From NCBI RefSeq assembly GCF_000337135.1, contig NZ_AOIN01000099.1, forward strand, positions 1,569 to 46,498: a stretch of DNA of 44,930 nucleotides, given 5' to 3'. How positions within the stretch are numbered: position 1 is the first letter of the stretch; every line of letters starts with the position of its first letter. A model generated the notes under the pieces. That model saw only the letters and a program-made list of their open reading frames with translations. It made no database searches and was not told the origin of the DNA. The stretch comes from Natrialba chahannaoensis JCM 10990 (lineage in GTDB: Archaea; Halobacteriota; Halobacteria; Halobacteriales; Natrialbaceae). This document shows, piece by piece, positions 9,876 to 17,253 of the stretch. The position numbers were made by a program, and so were the translations under genes.

Positions 9876-9928
9876 ATTACGAGTCAAATCGGTACTGTGG
9901 AGCGTTCGAAACGACAACAATACAATTT

Positions 9929-9958
9929 CGATTCCGATTCTGATTCCGATTGGGATTC
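9929..9958. repeat. hexanucleotide repeat, five units
   Basis: Units CGATTC, CGATTC, TGATTC, CGATTG and GGATTC run head to tail in the convergent spacer after the small membrane protein. This is one of several 6-bp-period arrays in the window. Confidence 0.6.
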
Positions 9959-10003
9959 AGCGGGACACAACCCGGCTCGTTCTACTCGAGTACGGCCGGT
10001 GAA

Positions 10004-10321
10004 TTATCCACGGGACTCGAGTACCCCGTCCAGCCGGTCGATGGCGGCCCGACCGTGCTCGACGTCTCGAGCCGGTGTCTCCTCGCGGTCGACATACTCG
10101 GTCAACAGTGTCGTGAGTCGTCGAATCTGTGCCGTGGTGAACTGTTCTGTGTCGTCGTGTGATTCGACTGTTTCGACCAAGGTGAGTGTCCACGATGGTG
10201 GCGACGAGTCCTCGTCGAGCGCATCATCGACTCGGTCGATGAGTGAGTGGTGAACGACCCATTCTTCTTCTCTGGAGAGCGTGACGTCGTGGTATTCGGT
10301 TTCCGATGGTGGGGTACTCAT
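10004..10321 (-). CDS. conserved haloarchaeal hypothetical protein
   Basis: A 105-aa acidic, helical protein beginning MSTPPSETEYHDVTLSREEE. It has a central histidine-containing stretch (WVVHHSLIDRVDDAL) and a C-terminal helical part that includes FTTAQIRRLTTLLTEYVD. The frame is open back to 10390, but a TATA-like AACTTTATG (minus strand, about 10375-10386) lies inside that extension and supports ATG 10321. It resembles a widespread haloarchaeal domain of unknown function (DUF7853-like, from memory). Function unknown. Confidence 0.6.
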   Translation of the reverse strand: MSTPPSETEYHDVTLSREEEWVVHHSLIDRVDDALDEDSSPPSWTLTLVETVESHDDTEQFTTAQIRRLTTLLTEYVDREETPARDVEHGRAAIDRLDGVLESRG

Positions 10322-10648
10322 TGCGATACTGGACCGATTTCGTCGGCCCTCGCCCGACACTACGGGGGATGTGCTCATAAAGTTTGTCACGTGCTGTCAT
10401 ACAACAACCAACGGCGAAGTGAACGACAGATGTCGGCTCGAATGCACGGGAGCCAAAATCTGGTCTGTCAGAAGATGCGGACCAGCGTCTCGCCGACTGG
10501 ACAGCGCGTCGGCGACCGCGCGGCGGAAACCGTCGTCGGTCGGTCGGGCGACGGACGTGGCCGAGTAGCCGGGCACCCACCTGGAGTGTAGCGAGACAGT
10601 TCATCGAGCAGTTCATTCAGCGCCAGGGGAGGAATACGCGAGAGAAAG
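10322..10648. other. 327-bp spacer with no clear gene
   Basis: The spacer lies between two minus-strand genes. It holds the TATA-like box of the downstream gene near 10375-10386. A minus-strand stretch (about 10470-10570) reads GYSATSVARPTDDGFRRAVA in one frame, which has protein character but no start codon, so it may be an old coding remnant. Confidence 0.35.
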
Positions 10649-11281
10649 CTACTCGAGTTCCGATGCAGTCTGTGCGGCAGCATCAGTCTGTACGTCCCGT
10701 CGCATCGCGATTTCGAACCACGGACAGAGACGGAGTTGTCGGTACCATTCGGGATGCTCGGCCAGACGTTCGTAGGGGACCCACAGCAGCCCTGCAACCT
10801 CTTCCTCGTTCGGGTCGAGGTCGCTATCAGTCAGCGTGAGCTTCAATACAGCACAGACTTCGTGTTCGACGCCTGCGTTTTCGAAGTAGCGCTTGTACTC
10901 GAAGCGGTCGGTGACCCGCAGGTCGTCGTACTGATCGGGCGTAATCCCAAGTTCCTCCTCGAGTCGCTGGCGGGTCGCCTCCTCCTGACTCTGGCCCTCA
11001 ACGGGGTGGGAGGCGACAGTCCCGTCCCAGTAGGTTCCCCAGAGGCGCTTTTCTGGTGCTCGTTGTGCCAGGAGTACGTTGTCGTCCTGGTCGAATACGA
11101 GTGAGGTGAACGCCCGGTGACGGATGCCGTCGCCGGTGTGGGCCTCGAGTCGGTTGACCAACTCGAGTGCGGTGTCGGTTTCGTCGACGGCGATCACGTC
11201 CTGACGAGCGTTCTTGTGCTCGTGTTCGTGTTCGGTGTCATCATGTTCGTGATTCTCGCCCGGCGCGCCAGGTGTGCTCAT
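10649..11281 (-). CDS. type I isopentenyl-diphosphate isomerase-like Nudix protein
   Basis: By homology a type I IPP isomerase (IPP to DMAPP, isoprenoid lipid synthesis), 210 aa from ATG 11281. Seen: a His-rich N-terminus (EHEHEHK), metal-ligand region GIRHRAFTSLVFD, active-site block WDGTVASHPVEGQSQEEA, Nudix-like RLEEELG, and VEHEVCAVL carrying the metal-binding/catalytic Glu pair. The catalytic Cys of type I enzymes (E. coli WTNSVCGHP) is Ala here (WDGTVASHP), while the adjacent His is kept. Either this haloarchaeal branch works differently or it is a Nudix hydrolase and DMAPP comes from a type II enzyme elsewhere. The frame stays open without a stop up to 11575 (see next entry), so a 308-aa product is possible. 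Confidence 0.75.
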   Translation of the reverse strand: MSTPGAPGENHEHDDTEHEHEHKNARQDVIAVDETDTALELVNRLEAHTGDGIRHRAFTSLVFDQDDNVLLAQRAPEKRLWGTYWDGTVASHPVEGQSQEEATRQRLEEELGITPDQYDDLRVTDRFEYKRYFENAGVEHEVCAVLKLTLTDSDLDPNEEEVAGLLWVPYERLAEHPEWYRQLRLCPWFEIAMRRDVQTDAAAQTASELE

Positions 11282-11575
11282 GGATACACAGTCATAGCGG
11301 TGCGTGAAACCAGTTCGCCTTCTGTGGTACCCGTGGGCTGTCCAGCCGATACGCCGCTCGGACAGCTCAGTGGTCGACGCTCGAAGAATCTCCAGCGTCG
11401 CCGTCTCGAGTAACTCCCCGTCGAGTACAGCCTCGACGGGACCATCGAGACACTCAATCGTCAACAACGCCATCATCCGCCGGACGGTGTGTTCGCCACC
11501 CCGGTCGAACAGACTGTCTAGCGCCGCATCCCCGAGCAGGGCCGCGTCGCCGTTGGGACCACCGGCCGATGGCAT
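11282..11575 (-). other. in-frame coding-like extension upstream of the IDI-like gene
   Basis: Ninety-eight codons continue the IDI frame upstream to an ATG at 11575. Most of it has haloarchaeal codon use and protein character (HTVRRMMALLTIECLDGPVE, then GELLETATLEILRASTTELS) before a basic, less convincing joint. A TATA-like region about 25 bp before 11575 is shared with the divergent PHP gene. Possibilities: a true N-terminal domain giving a 308-aa protein, or a short separate gene that lost its stop through a frameshift. I cannot assign the domain. Confidence 0.45.
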
Positions 11576-11629
11576 AGACTACGGTGTCCAAACAAAGCGC
11601 AAAAGGGCACCCCCAGCGTTGGTCTCCGC

Positions 11630-12430
11630 ATGTACACCGTCGATCTCCACACACACACCCGGTTTTTCCACGGCCGGCGGTCGTTCGGCGACCGGTACGA
11701 TCCATACGGTGCGAGCATGCTCGCGAAAATCGCCCACAGACGCGGTCTCGACGGCGTCGCAACGACCAACCACGACTACTACACGCCAGTCGAGCCCGCG
11801 GCCACCGTTACAATTCCCGGTATCGAAGTATCGACCACTCACGGTCACGTCCTCGTTATCGGTCCCGACCCGCCGCGCGAGACGGTGCCACTCGAGTACA
11901 CTCCGAGAGAGGTCGTCGAGAAAGCACACGAGCGCGGCTGTGCGGCGATCGTAGCCCATCCATACCGTGATAGTGATGTGCTGAGCGAGCGGTTTACCGA
12001 TGTACCGTTCGACGCGATCGAGATCAACGGGAAGCATCCGCGCACGCGAACGCTCGTCGAGTCACTGGCCGCAGAGTGGGAGCTACCGATCGTCGCGGGC
12101 AGTGACGCACACTTTCCGTTCGAGGTCGGACGGGCGTACACGAGAGTCGATGCGCCGGAGCTCACACCTGCAGCGGTTGTCGAGGCGATTCGTGACGGGC
12201 GGGTCCAGCCACGCGTCGTGAACGGCCCGCTCGATTCGGCGCTTCGGCAGGGTTACCGGTGGATCCACCAGCGGAAGTATCCAGACGACGTGCTGGCCGA
12301 GTCACGGGTGGCACTCGAGCAGCGCGCGATGCAACAGGAGGACGAGGCTGAAACGGAGATGGGCATGGGGGCGGAGAGGGAGACGGAGGCTGCGACGACA
12401 GACACAACGAAGTCCACTCCTTCACAGTAA
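11630..12430 (+). CDS. PHP-domain metal-dependent phosphoesterase
   Basis: A 266-aa member of the PHP family (YciV/TrpH-like). Its metal ligands are visible in order: DLHTHTRFFHGR at the N-terminus, TTNHDYY near 45-50, GIEVSTTHGHVLVI near 65-80, AAIVAHPYRD near 105-115 and GSDAHFPFEVGRAY near 160-170. Such proteins hydrolyse phosphoesters, for example 3',5'-bisphosphates or oligonucleotides; the substrate here is unknown. The last ~40 residues are an acidic, Glu/Thr-rich tail of low complexity. ATG 11630 lies about 30 bp after a TATA-like AAAGCGCAAAAG, consistent with a leaderless transcript divergent from 11575. Confidence 0.85.
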   Translation: MYTVDLHTHTRFFHGRRSFGDRYDPYGASMLAKIAHRRGLDGVATTNHDYYTPVEPAATVTIPGIEVSTTHGHVLVIGPDPPRETVPLEYTPREVVEKAHERGCAAIVAHPYRDSDVLSERFTDVPFDAIEINGKHPRTRTLVESLAAEWELPIVAGSDAHFPFEVGRAYTRVDAPELTPAAVVEAIRDGRVQPRVVNGPLDSALRQGYRWIHQRKYPDDVLAESRVALEQRAMQQEDEAETEMGMGAERETEAATTDTTKSTPSQ

Positions 12431-12586
12431 TCATCCCAAACGTCGACAACGAACCCGGGTTCTGAGCCGACACCAGAACGTCCCACTCCGGCCGGACAGG
12501 GACACCGTACAGCACCAAGGCCCAGCATACGTCGCTGTACGAGAACATAACTTAATCAAGCACACCTCCGAAACCGGAGACGACAG

Positions 12587-13669
12587 ATGTCCTCGCAAGC
12601 GACAGCCAGCACCCACTCGAGTCGATCCGAGACGACCGACTCGGAAACGGGGCTCACGGTTGCCGCCGTCGATACGATCCGGGAAATCGATCGCGATCGC
12701 TGGAACGAGGTGGTCGAACGCGCCGACCTCGGGACGGTATTTCACCGCTACGAGTGGCTTGCGGCGGTCGAACTGGGGATCGGACACCCAGCGAGACACC
12801 TGCTGGTCGAGAAGGACTCGAACCTCATCGGCGTCGTCCCGAACTTCGTCGTGCCGATCCCGAAGACGCCATTTTCCCGGCTAACCTCGATCTATCCCGG
12901 CTTCGGCGGCCCGTTACTGACGACCGACGTCGACGACTCACTCTCACTCGTACTCGAGACGATCCCAGACTGCTGTTCGCGGCGGACGATCGTCCACGGA
13001 ATCCGAGCCTGCAACACGAACTTTCTCCGGTACGACGGCGCGCTGTCTGGGGCTGGCTACGAATCGAATCGCGTCGGCGGGCGATTCGTATTGCCGCTTT
13101 CGAACGGCTACGATGCGGTGTTCGATGGGATGGATAGCTCGAAGCGCCGGGCGATCAGACGGGGGCGAGAGACCGACCACGATATCGTCGAGGCGGAGCT
13201 CACGCACCAGGAACTGACGCGCTTCTACGAGCGGTACCGCCAGCACATGGAGAGCGTCGGCGGGCACGTCTATCCCCGCGCGTTCTTCGAGCAGTTGCGG
13301 GAGATGGAAGACCGCATCCTGCTCGCACAGCTCTACGTCGAGGGTGAGTACGCCGGCGGCTTCCTCGAACTCCTCAACGACGAGCGAAACACCGTTCACG
13401 GCTTCTTCGCGGCGATTCCGCCGGCGTACTTCGAGTACTACGCCTCCGAACGGCTCTACGACTACGTGTTTCAGTGGGCGATCGAAAACGGCTACGAGGC
13501 GTACGATTTCGGCGGCGGTGGCGCGGACTTCCGGGACGGTGCGTTCACCTTCAAAGAGGAGTTCGGTGGCGAGCTCGTTCCGAACGTCTACTGGGAGCGT
13601 GGCACGAATCCGGTCTGGCCGCTCGTCCGTCGAGGGCGGTCGCTCTATCAGCGCTTCGACGGCGTCTGA
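12587..13669 (+). CDS. FemAB/GNAT-like aminoacyl- or acyltransferase
   Basis: A 360-aa protein of the Acetyltransf_6/FemAB-like group. After a Ser/Thr-rich leader of ~20 residues it has the recognisable DRWNEVVERADLGTVFHRYE start, then LLVEKDSNLIGVVPNFVVPI, a basic segment (SSKRRAIRRGRETDHDI) and the C-terminal GNAT half. That half contains AYDFGGGGADFRDGAFTFKE and FGGELVPNVYWERG, a signature of FemAB-like glycyltransferase relatives. Bacterial relatives modify peptidoglycan bridges, which archaea lack, so the acceptor is unknown; cell-surface glycan or exopolysaccharide modification is a guess. It ends 11 bp from the convergent lrp gene. Confidence 0.78.
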   Translation: MSSQATASTHSSRSETTDSETGLTVAAVDTIREIDRDRWNEVVERADLGTVFHRYEWLAAVELGIGHPARHLLVEKDSNLIGVVPNFVVPIPKTPFSRLTSIYPGFGGPLLTTDVDDSLSLVLETIPDCCSRRTIVHGIRACNTNFLRYDGALSGAGYESNRVGGRFVLPLSNGYDAVFDGMDSSKRRAIRRGRETDHDIVEAELTHQELTRFYERYRQHMESVGGHVYPRAFFEQLREMEDRILLAQLYVEGEYAGGFLELLNDERNTVHGFFAAIPPAYFEYYASERLYDYVFQWAIENGYEAYDFGGGGADFRDGAFTFKEEFGGELVPNVYWERGTNPVWPLVRRGRSLYQRFDGV

Positions 13670-13680
13670 GAAACCCGCGT

Positions 13681-14094
13681 TCAGCCGAGCTGTTCGTCGA
13701 GAATCAGCCGCGTTTTCGTGCTGACGACTTCCTCCTGGTCGCGCGCCTTCGTGATTAGATCGTTCACCCCGCGCGTGTCCGCGGCGTCGACCACGAGGAC
13801 GACGTCCTGTTCGCCCGAGACCATCCAGACGAAGTCGACTTCCTCCCACTCGGCCATCCGTTCGGAGATGCCCTTCGTGTCGACGTCGACCGCGACGCTG
13901 ATCTCGAGCATCGCCTTCACGTTGCCCGTGTGCGTCGAAATGGTAAAGCGTTCGATGACGTCGTTGTCCATCATCCGTTCGACGCGGTTGCGCACCGTCC
14001 CCTCGCTTGTCCCGACCTCGTCTGCGATTTCCGTGTACGGCGTTCGGGAATCTCGGCGCAGGATGTTGAGGATCGATCGGTCGAGTTCGTCCAT
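13681..14094 (-). CDS. lrp: Lrp/AsnC-family transcriptional regulator
   Basis: A 137-aa feast/famine regulator: an N-terminal winged helix-turn-helix (MDELDRSILNILRRDSRTPY, then EIADEVGTSEGTVRNRVERM) and a C-terminal RAM/ligand-binding domain of the AsnC type (VDFVWMVSGEQDVVLVVDA). It is transcribed divergently from carA across a 102-bp gap that holds two matched palindromes. Operator 1 (14131-14145) lies just upstream of its probable TATA region, so autoregulation plus control of carA is likely (inference). Family very secure; effector amino acid unknown. Confidence 0.92.
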   Translation of the reverse strand: MDELDRSILNILRRDSRTPYTEIADEVGTSEGTVRNRVERMMDNDVIERFTISTHTGNVKAMLEISVAVDVDTKGISERMAEWEEVDFVWMVSGEQDVVLVVDAADTRGVNDLITKARDQEEVVSTKTRLILDEQLG

Positions 14095-14130
14095 AGAGAT
14101 CTGACACTACGGGGGTGGCACACTTACCCA

Positions 14131-14145
14131 TTACGAAATTCGTAA
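14131..14145. promoter_or_regulatory. operator 1 (Lrp-type palindrome)
   Basis: TTACGAA-A-TTCGTAA is a perfect 15-bp palindrome containing TACG-N5-CGTA at 14132-14144. It lies just upstream of the likely lrp TATA region (minus strand, about 14120-14128) and 52 bp, five helical turns, centre to centre from operator 2. Confidence 0.65.
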
Positions 14146-14164
14146 CTGAGTTTCGAAGACAACA

Positions 14165-14170
14165 CTTATG
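14165..14170 (+). promoter_or_regulatory. carA TATA-like box
   Basis: CTTATG lies about 27-32 bp before the carA ATG at 14197, the expected distance for a leaderless haloarchaeal transcript. It is framed by the two operators. Confidence 0.45.
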
Positions 14171-14183
14171 CCGGTGTATCCAA

Positions 14184-14196
14184 TACGTAGTTCGTA
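14184..14196. promoter_or_regulatory. operator 2 overlapping the carA start site
   Basis: TACG-TAGTT-CGTA has the same TACG-N3-TTCGTA form and arm spacing as operator 1. It ends at the base immediately before the carA ATG, covering the expected transcription start, a position suited to repression. Confidence 0.6.
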
Positions 14197-15273
14197 ATGA
14201 CAGCAGCCTACGTGGCGCTGGAGGGCGGACACGTACTCGAGGGACGTGGTCGTGCTTCAGGAACGGCTCGCGGCGAGCTGGTTTTCACCACCGCATACAC
14301 CGGCTACGAGGAGAGCCTGACCGATCCATCCTACGAGGAACAGATCCTCACCTTTTCCTACCCACTGATCGGCAACTACGGCGTGCGAGAAGAACGATTC
14401 GAGGACGACCGCGTCCACCCACGCGCCGTGCTCGCAAAGGAACTCACCGAGGATGTCGCCAACTGGCTCGAAACGGAGGGCGTGCCGGCGGTCGACCACC
14501 TCGACACGCGAGATGTCGTCACTGACATCCGCGACGGCGGCGCGATGAAGTGCGGCATCGCCGTCGGCGAGGACGCGACTGAGGAGGACGCACTCGAGCA
14601 ACTCGAACAGTGCAAGGCGATGAGCGACCACACGGACATCGGCGCACAGGTCAGCGTCGACGAACCGACCGTCTACGGCGCTGACAACGACGGCGAAACC
14701 GTCGCACTCGTCGACTGCGGTGCGAAAGGATCGATCGTCGACTCCCTGCTCGCCCGCGACGCGACGGTTCACGTGCTGCCATACGACGCAGCCGTAAGCG
14801 ATGTCGAAGCCGCCGATCCGGACATTCTGTTCATCTCGAACGGCCCGGGTGACCCGGCAAACTACGAGCAGGCAATCGCGCTCGTCGAGGCATTCGTCGA
14901 GGACACGCCGGTCGCTGGCATCTGTCTCGGCCAGCAGATCGTCGCCGAAGCGCTCGGCGGCACGACCGCGAAGATGGACTTCGGCCACCGCGGCGTCAAC
15001 CAGCCGGTGCTCGATCTCGACTCCGGTCAGGTCGTCATGACGACCCAGAATCACGGCTACACCGTCGACGAACCCGGCGACTACCTCGAAGTCACCCAGA
15101 TCAACGTCAACGACGACACGCCGGAGGGGCTCGACGGCGTCGACCACGATATCATCACCCGCCAGTACCACCCCGAAGCGAACCCTGGCCCGGAAGATAC
15201 CCTCGACTTCTTCGACAGTGTTCTCGGTATGGCATCGAACACGTCACAGCGAGCGGTTCCGGCAGACGACTAA
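14197..15273 (+). CDS. carA: carbamoyl-phosphate synthase small subunit
   Basis: Glutaminase subunit that feeds ammonia to CarB for carbamoyl phosphate (arginine and pyrimidine synthesis). The 358-aa protein has the N-terminal CPSase-small domain (GELVFTTAYTGYEESLTDPS) and the class I amidotransferase domain: oxyanion-hole ISNGPGDP, nucleophile Cys in AGICLGQQIVAEALGG, TQNHGYTV, and the His/Glu pair in ITRQYHPEANPGP. carB is not adjacent, unusual relative to bacteria. The promoter region is shared with lrp and carries two operators. Confidence 0.95.
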   Translation: MTAAYVALEGGHVLEGRGRASGTARGELVFTTAYTGYEESLTDPSYEEQILTFSYPLIGNYGVREERFEDDRVHPRAVLAKELTEDVANWLETEGVPAVDHLDTRDVVTDIRDGGAMKCGIAVGEDATEEDALEQLEQCKAMSDHTDIGAQVSVDEPTVYGADNDGETVALVDCGAKGSIVDSLLARDATVHVLPYDAAVSDVEAADPDILFISNGPGDPANYEQAIALVEAFVEDTPVAGICLGQQIVAEALGGTTAKMDFGHRGVNQPVLDLDSGQVVMTTQNHGYTVDEPGDYLEVTQINVNDDTPEGLDGVDHDIITRQYHPEANPGPEDTLDFFDSVLGMASNTSQRAVPADD

Positions 15274-15387
15274 GCTGGGCTACCAGCGTTCACACTCAAG
15301 TCGCTTCGGTCGTATCTCAGTCCCATTTCTCTCACTACTGCACTTACTGGCGGCAATATCGATGAAAATGTGCTACCTCATTCGTCC

Positions 15388-16161
15388 TTATTCTCCGGTG
15401 CCTGAGAATCCGTATTCCACCGTTGCACTCGCCGTAATACTCACCGGATCCGCGTCAATCTCGGTCTCGGGTGCGGCGTCGGCAGCGTCATCCGTTTCGT
15501 AGGCCACGTCGTGGCGAACCGTACTCACCCGCACGTCGCTCGTCGTCACCGCCGTCGTGCCGGTAAGTTCGACGCCACGATTCGAGGCGATGTGTTCGGC
15601 CTCCTCGTCAGCCATCGCCAACGCGTCATCGATCGCATCCTTTCGAAGTTCGGCACGGGTCTCGTCTTGGACCGTGAAGTTCACCCGACCGACATCGTCA
15701 GCGCCGGCGTCGACTGCGGCGTCGATCACTTCACCGACACGTTCGACATCGTCAAGTGTCACCTGATAGGAGTGCGTTCCGACAAACTCCTCGACCCCTT
15801 CCTCACGCCTCGCCGCCCGCGAAGGTCGGACGCTGTACCGTCCTTCCTCAATGTTATCCTCGGGAATCCCCAGGTCGTCGAACGCTTCCCGTAGCTGTTC
15901 CGAGCGGGTCGCCAGGTCGTCGCTCACCGCGTCGGCCGACTCGTCGACGCTTTCGACGCCGAGACTCATTGTCGCCCGGTCGGGTTCCGTTTCGACCTCA
16001 CCGTCGGCGGCGACGGTAATCGTGTTGTCTACGCTGGCTGTGCTCGTCCCTTCCTCCGCTTGCTCGGGCTCGTCCGTACTCGAGAGCACGTTGCCGAGAC
16101 ATCCTGCCGTCGTCGCTGCGACACCGACGGTCGATGCCGCGAGGAACTGTCGTCGATCCAT
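15388..16161 (-). CDS. SIMPL-domain (DUF541) Tat lipoprotein
   Basis: A 257-aa extracytoplasmic protein. From ATG 16161 it begins MDRRQFLAAS, a twin-arginine signal, followed by a hydrophobic stretch and lipobox TAGCLG near residues 17-22, so it is probably Tat-exported and lipid-anchored. The mature part is a SIMPL/DUF541 domain (ITVAADGEVETEPDRATMSL to VSITASATVEYGF), a family that forms oligomeric rings in bacteria and has no settled function. The frame is open back to 16206, but the Tat motif fixes the start at 16161. The next gene, a stress protein, is divergent. Confidence 0.85.
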   Translation of the reverse strand: MDRRQFLAASTVGVAATTAGCLGNVLSSTDEPEQAEEGTSTASVDNTITVAADGEVETEPDRATMSLGVESVDESADAVSDDLATRSEQLREAFDDLGIPEDNIEEGRYSVRPSRAARREEGVEEFVGTHSYQVTLDDVERVGEVIDAAVDAGADDVGRVNFTVQDETRAELRKDAIDDALAMADEEAEHIASNRGVELTGTTAVTTSDVRVSTVRHDVAYETDDAADAAPETEIDADPVSITASATVEYGFSGTGE

Positions 16162-16326
16162 ACGCTCTCGAGACGTGCCAGTCAAATAATGATTCGTCAA
16201 GGTCAAATCACTCTTTCAGTGTGCTGTGGGTTTCGGGCGTCATACATGCCGATCTCTACCGTCTCGCACGAACTGGAACGCCGCCGAGCGTTCTTGGCGG
16301 TTGGCGGTGTGTGTCGACTCGACCGT

Positions 16327-17184
16327 ATGGCTGACAGGCTGCTCGTTCCCATCGCGAACCCCGAAACCGCCGACCGACTGCTCGATACTGCCGTCGACCT
16401 CGCACACGACCGCGACCTCGAACTCGTCGTCCTGTCGGTGGTTACCGTCCCGATGCAGTTGTCACTCGAGCACGCTCGGGACACGCTCGACATCGAGGAT
16501 GAGGAGACACTACTTGCGGACGTGGTCGAGCGGGCGCGCGGTTACGGCGTGAACGCAACCGGTCGGATTCGGTTCGGTCGCGATATCGCGGACGGAATCT
16601 GCCATGTCGCCGCGGAACTCGACGCCGCTGCAGTGCTGGTCGGCTGGCGCGGCCGGCCCCGGCGTCGCGACGTCGTACTCGGGAGCCACATCGACGCGGT
16701 GCTCGCCAACGCGCCGTGTGACGTGCTGGTGAAGCGGATCGATCGAACCGTGACCGACATCGAATCAATCCTCGTTCCCGTCGCTGGTGGCCCGAACACC
16801 GAACTCGCAGCCGAAACTGCCGGTTCACTTGCTCGCGCCTACGATGCACGAGTCGAACTGCTGACGGTGGTTCCAACTCGAGACGACGAGCAACTGACCG
16901 ATGCGCGCGGAATGCTCACGGAAACGAGTCCGTCGCTCGGCGTCGTCGACTCGGTGACGGAGACGGTACTCGAGGGCGACGTAACTGAGACGATTCTTGC
17001 GCAGGCGACAGCGCACGACGCGGTGGTTATCGGTGCCGCAGAGAACGGCCTTCTCAGGAGTGTGCTCGTCGGTGACGTACCCGAGACGATAGGTCGAGAG
17101 GCCGAGAGCACGGTTATCATGGCGAAACGCCACCAGGGCGTGCCGAAGACGGTGTGGCGGCGAGTTCGTGACCGGTTCCGATAG
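16327..17184 (+). CDS. tandem universal stress protein (UspA-like)
   Basis: A 285-aa protein made of two Usp repeats. The first begins RLLVPIANPETADRLLDTAV and runs to about residue 138 with VLGSHIDAVLANAPCDVLVK. The second starts near 146 (ESILVPVAGGPNTELAAETA) and ends with VIGAAENGLLRSVLVGDVPE and STVIMAKR. The ATP-binding G-x2-G-x9-G(S/T) motif is only partly recognisable, so nucleotide binding is uncertain. ATG 16327 is chosen because the Usp fold begins three residues later; the upstream open frame overlaps the divergent SIMPL gene. Confidence 0.82.
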   Translation: MADRLLVPIANPETADRLLDTAVDLAHDRDLELVVLSVVTVPMQLSLEHARDTLDIEDEETLLADVVERARGYGVNATGRIRFGRDIADGICHVAAELDAAAVLVGWRGRPRRRDVVLGSHIDAVLANAPCDVLVKRIDRTVTDIESILVPVAGGPNTELAAETAGSLARAYDARVELLTVVPTRDDEQLTDARGMLTETSPSLGVVDSVTETVLEGDVTETILAQATAHDAVVIGAAENGLLRSVLVGDVPETIGREAESTVIMAKRHQGVPKTVWRRVRDRFR

Positions 17185-17253
17185 CGGCTGGCGGAAAATA
17201 AAAGAACAGTCAATAGCCATCCAGAACGCGCTGCTCGCAGTTTCGACAGGGAG

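Noticed and set aside
12944-14131. 395-codon minus-strand frame spanning the FemAB-like and lrp genes
   Set aside because: Crosses two real genes in the wrong frame and is very Arg-rich.
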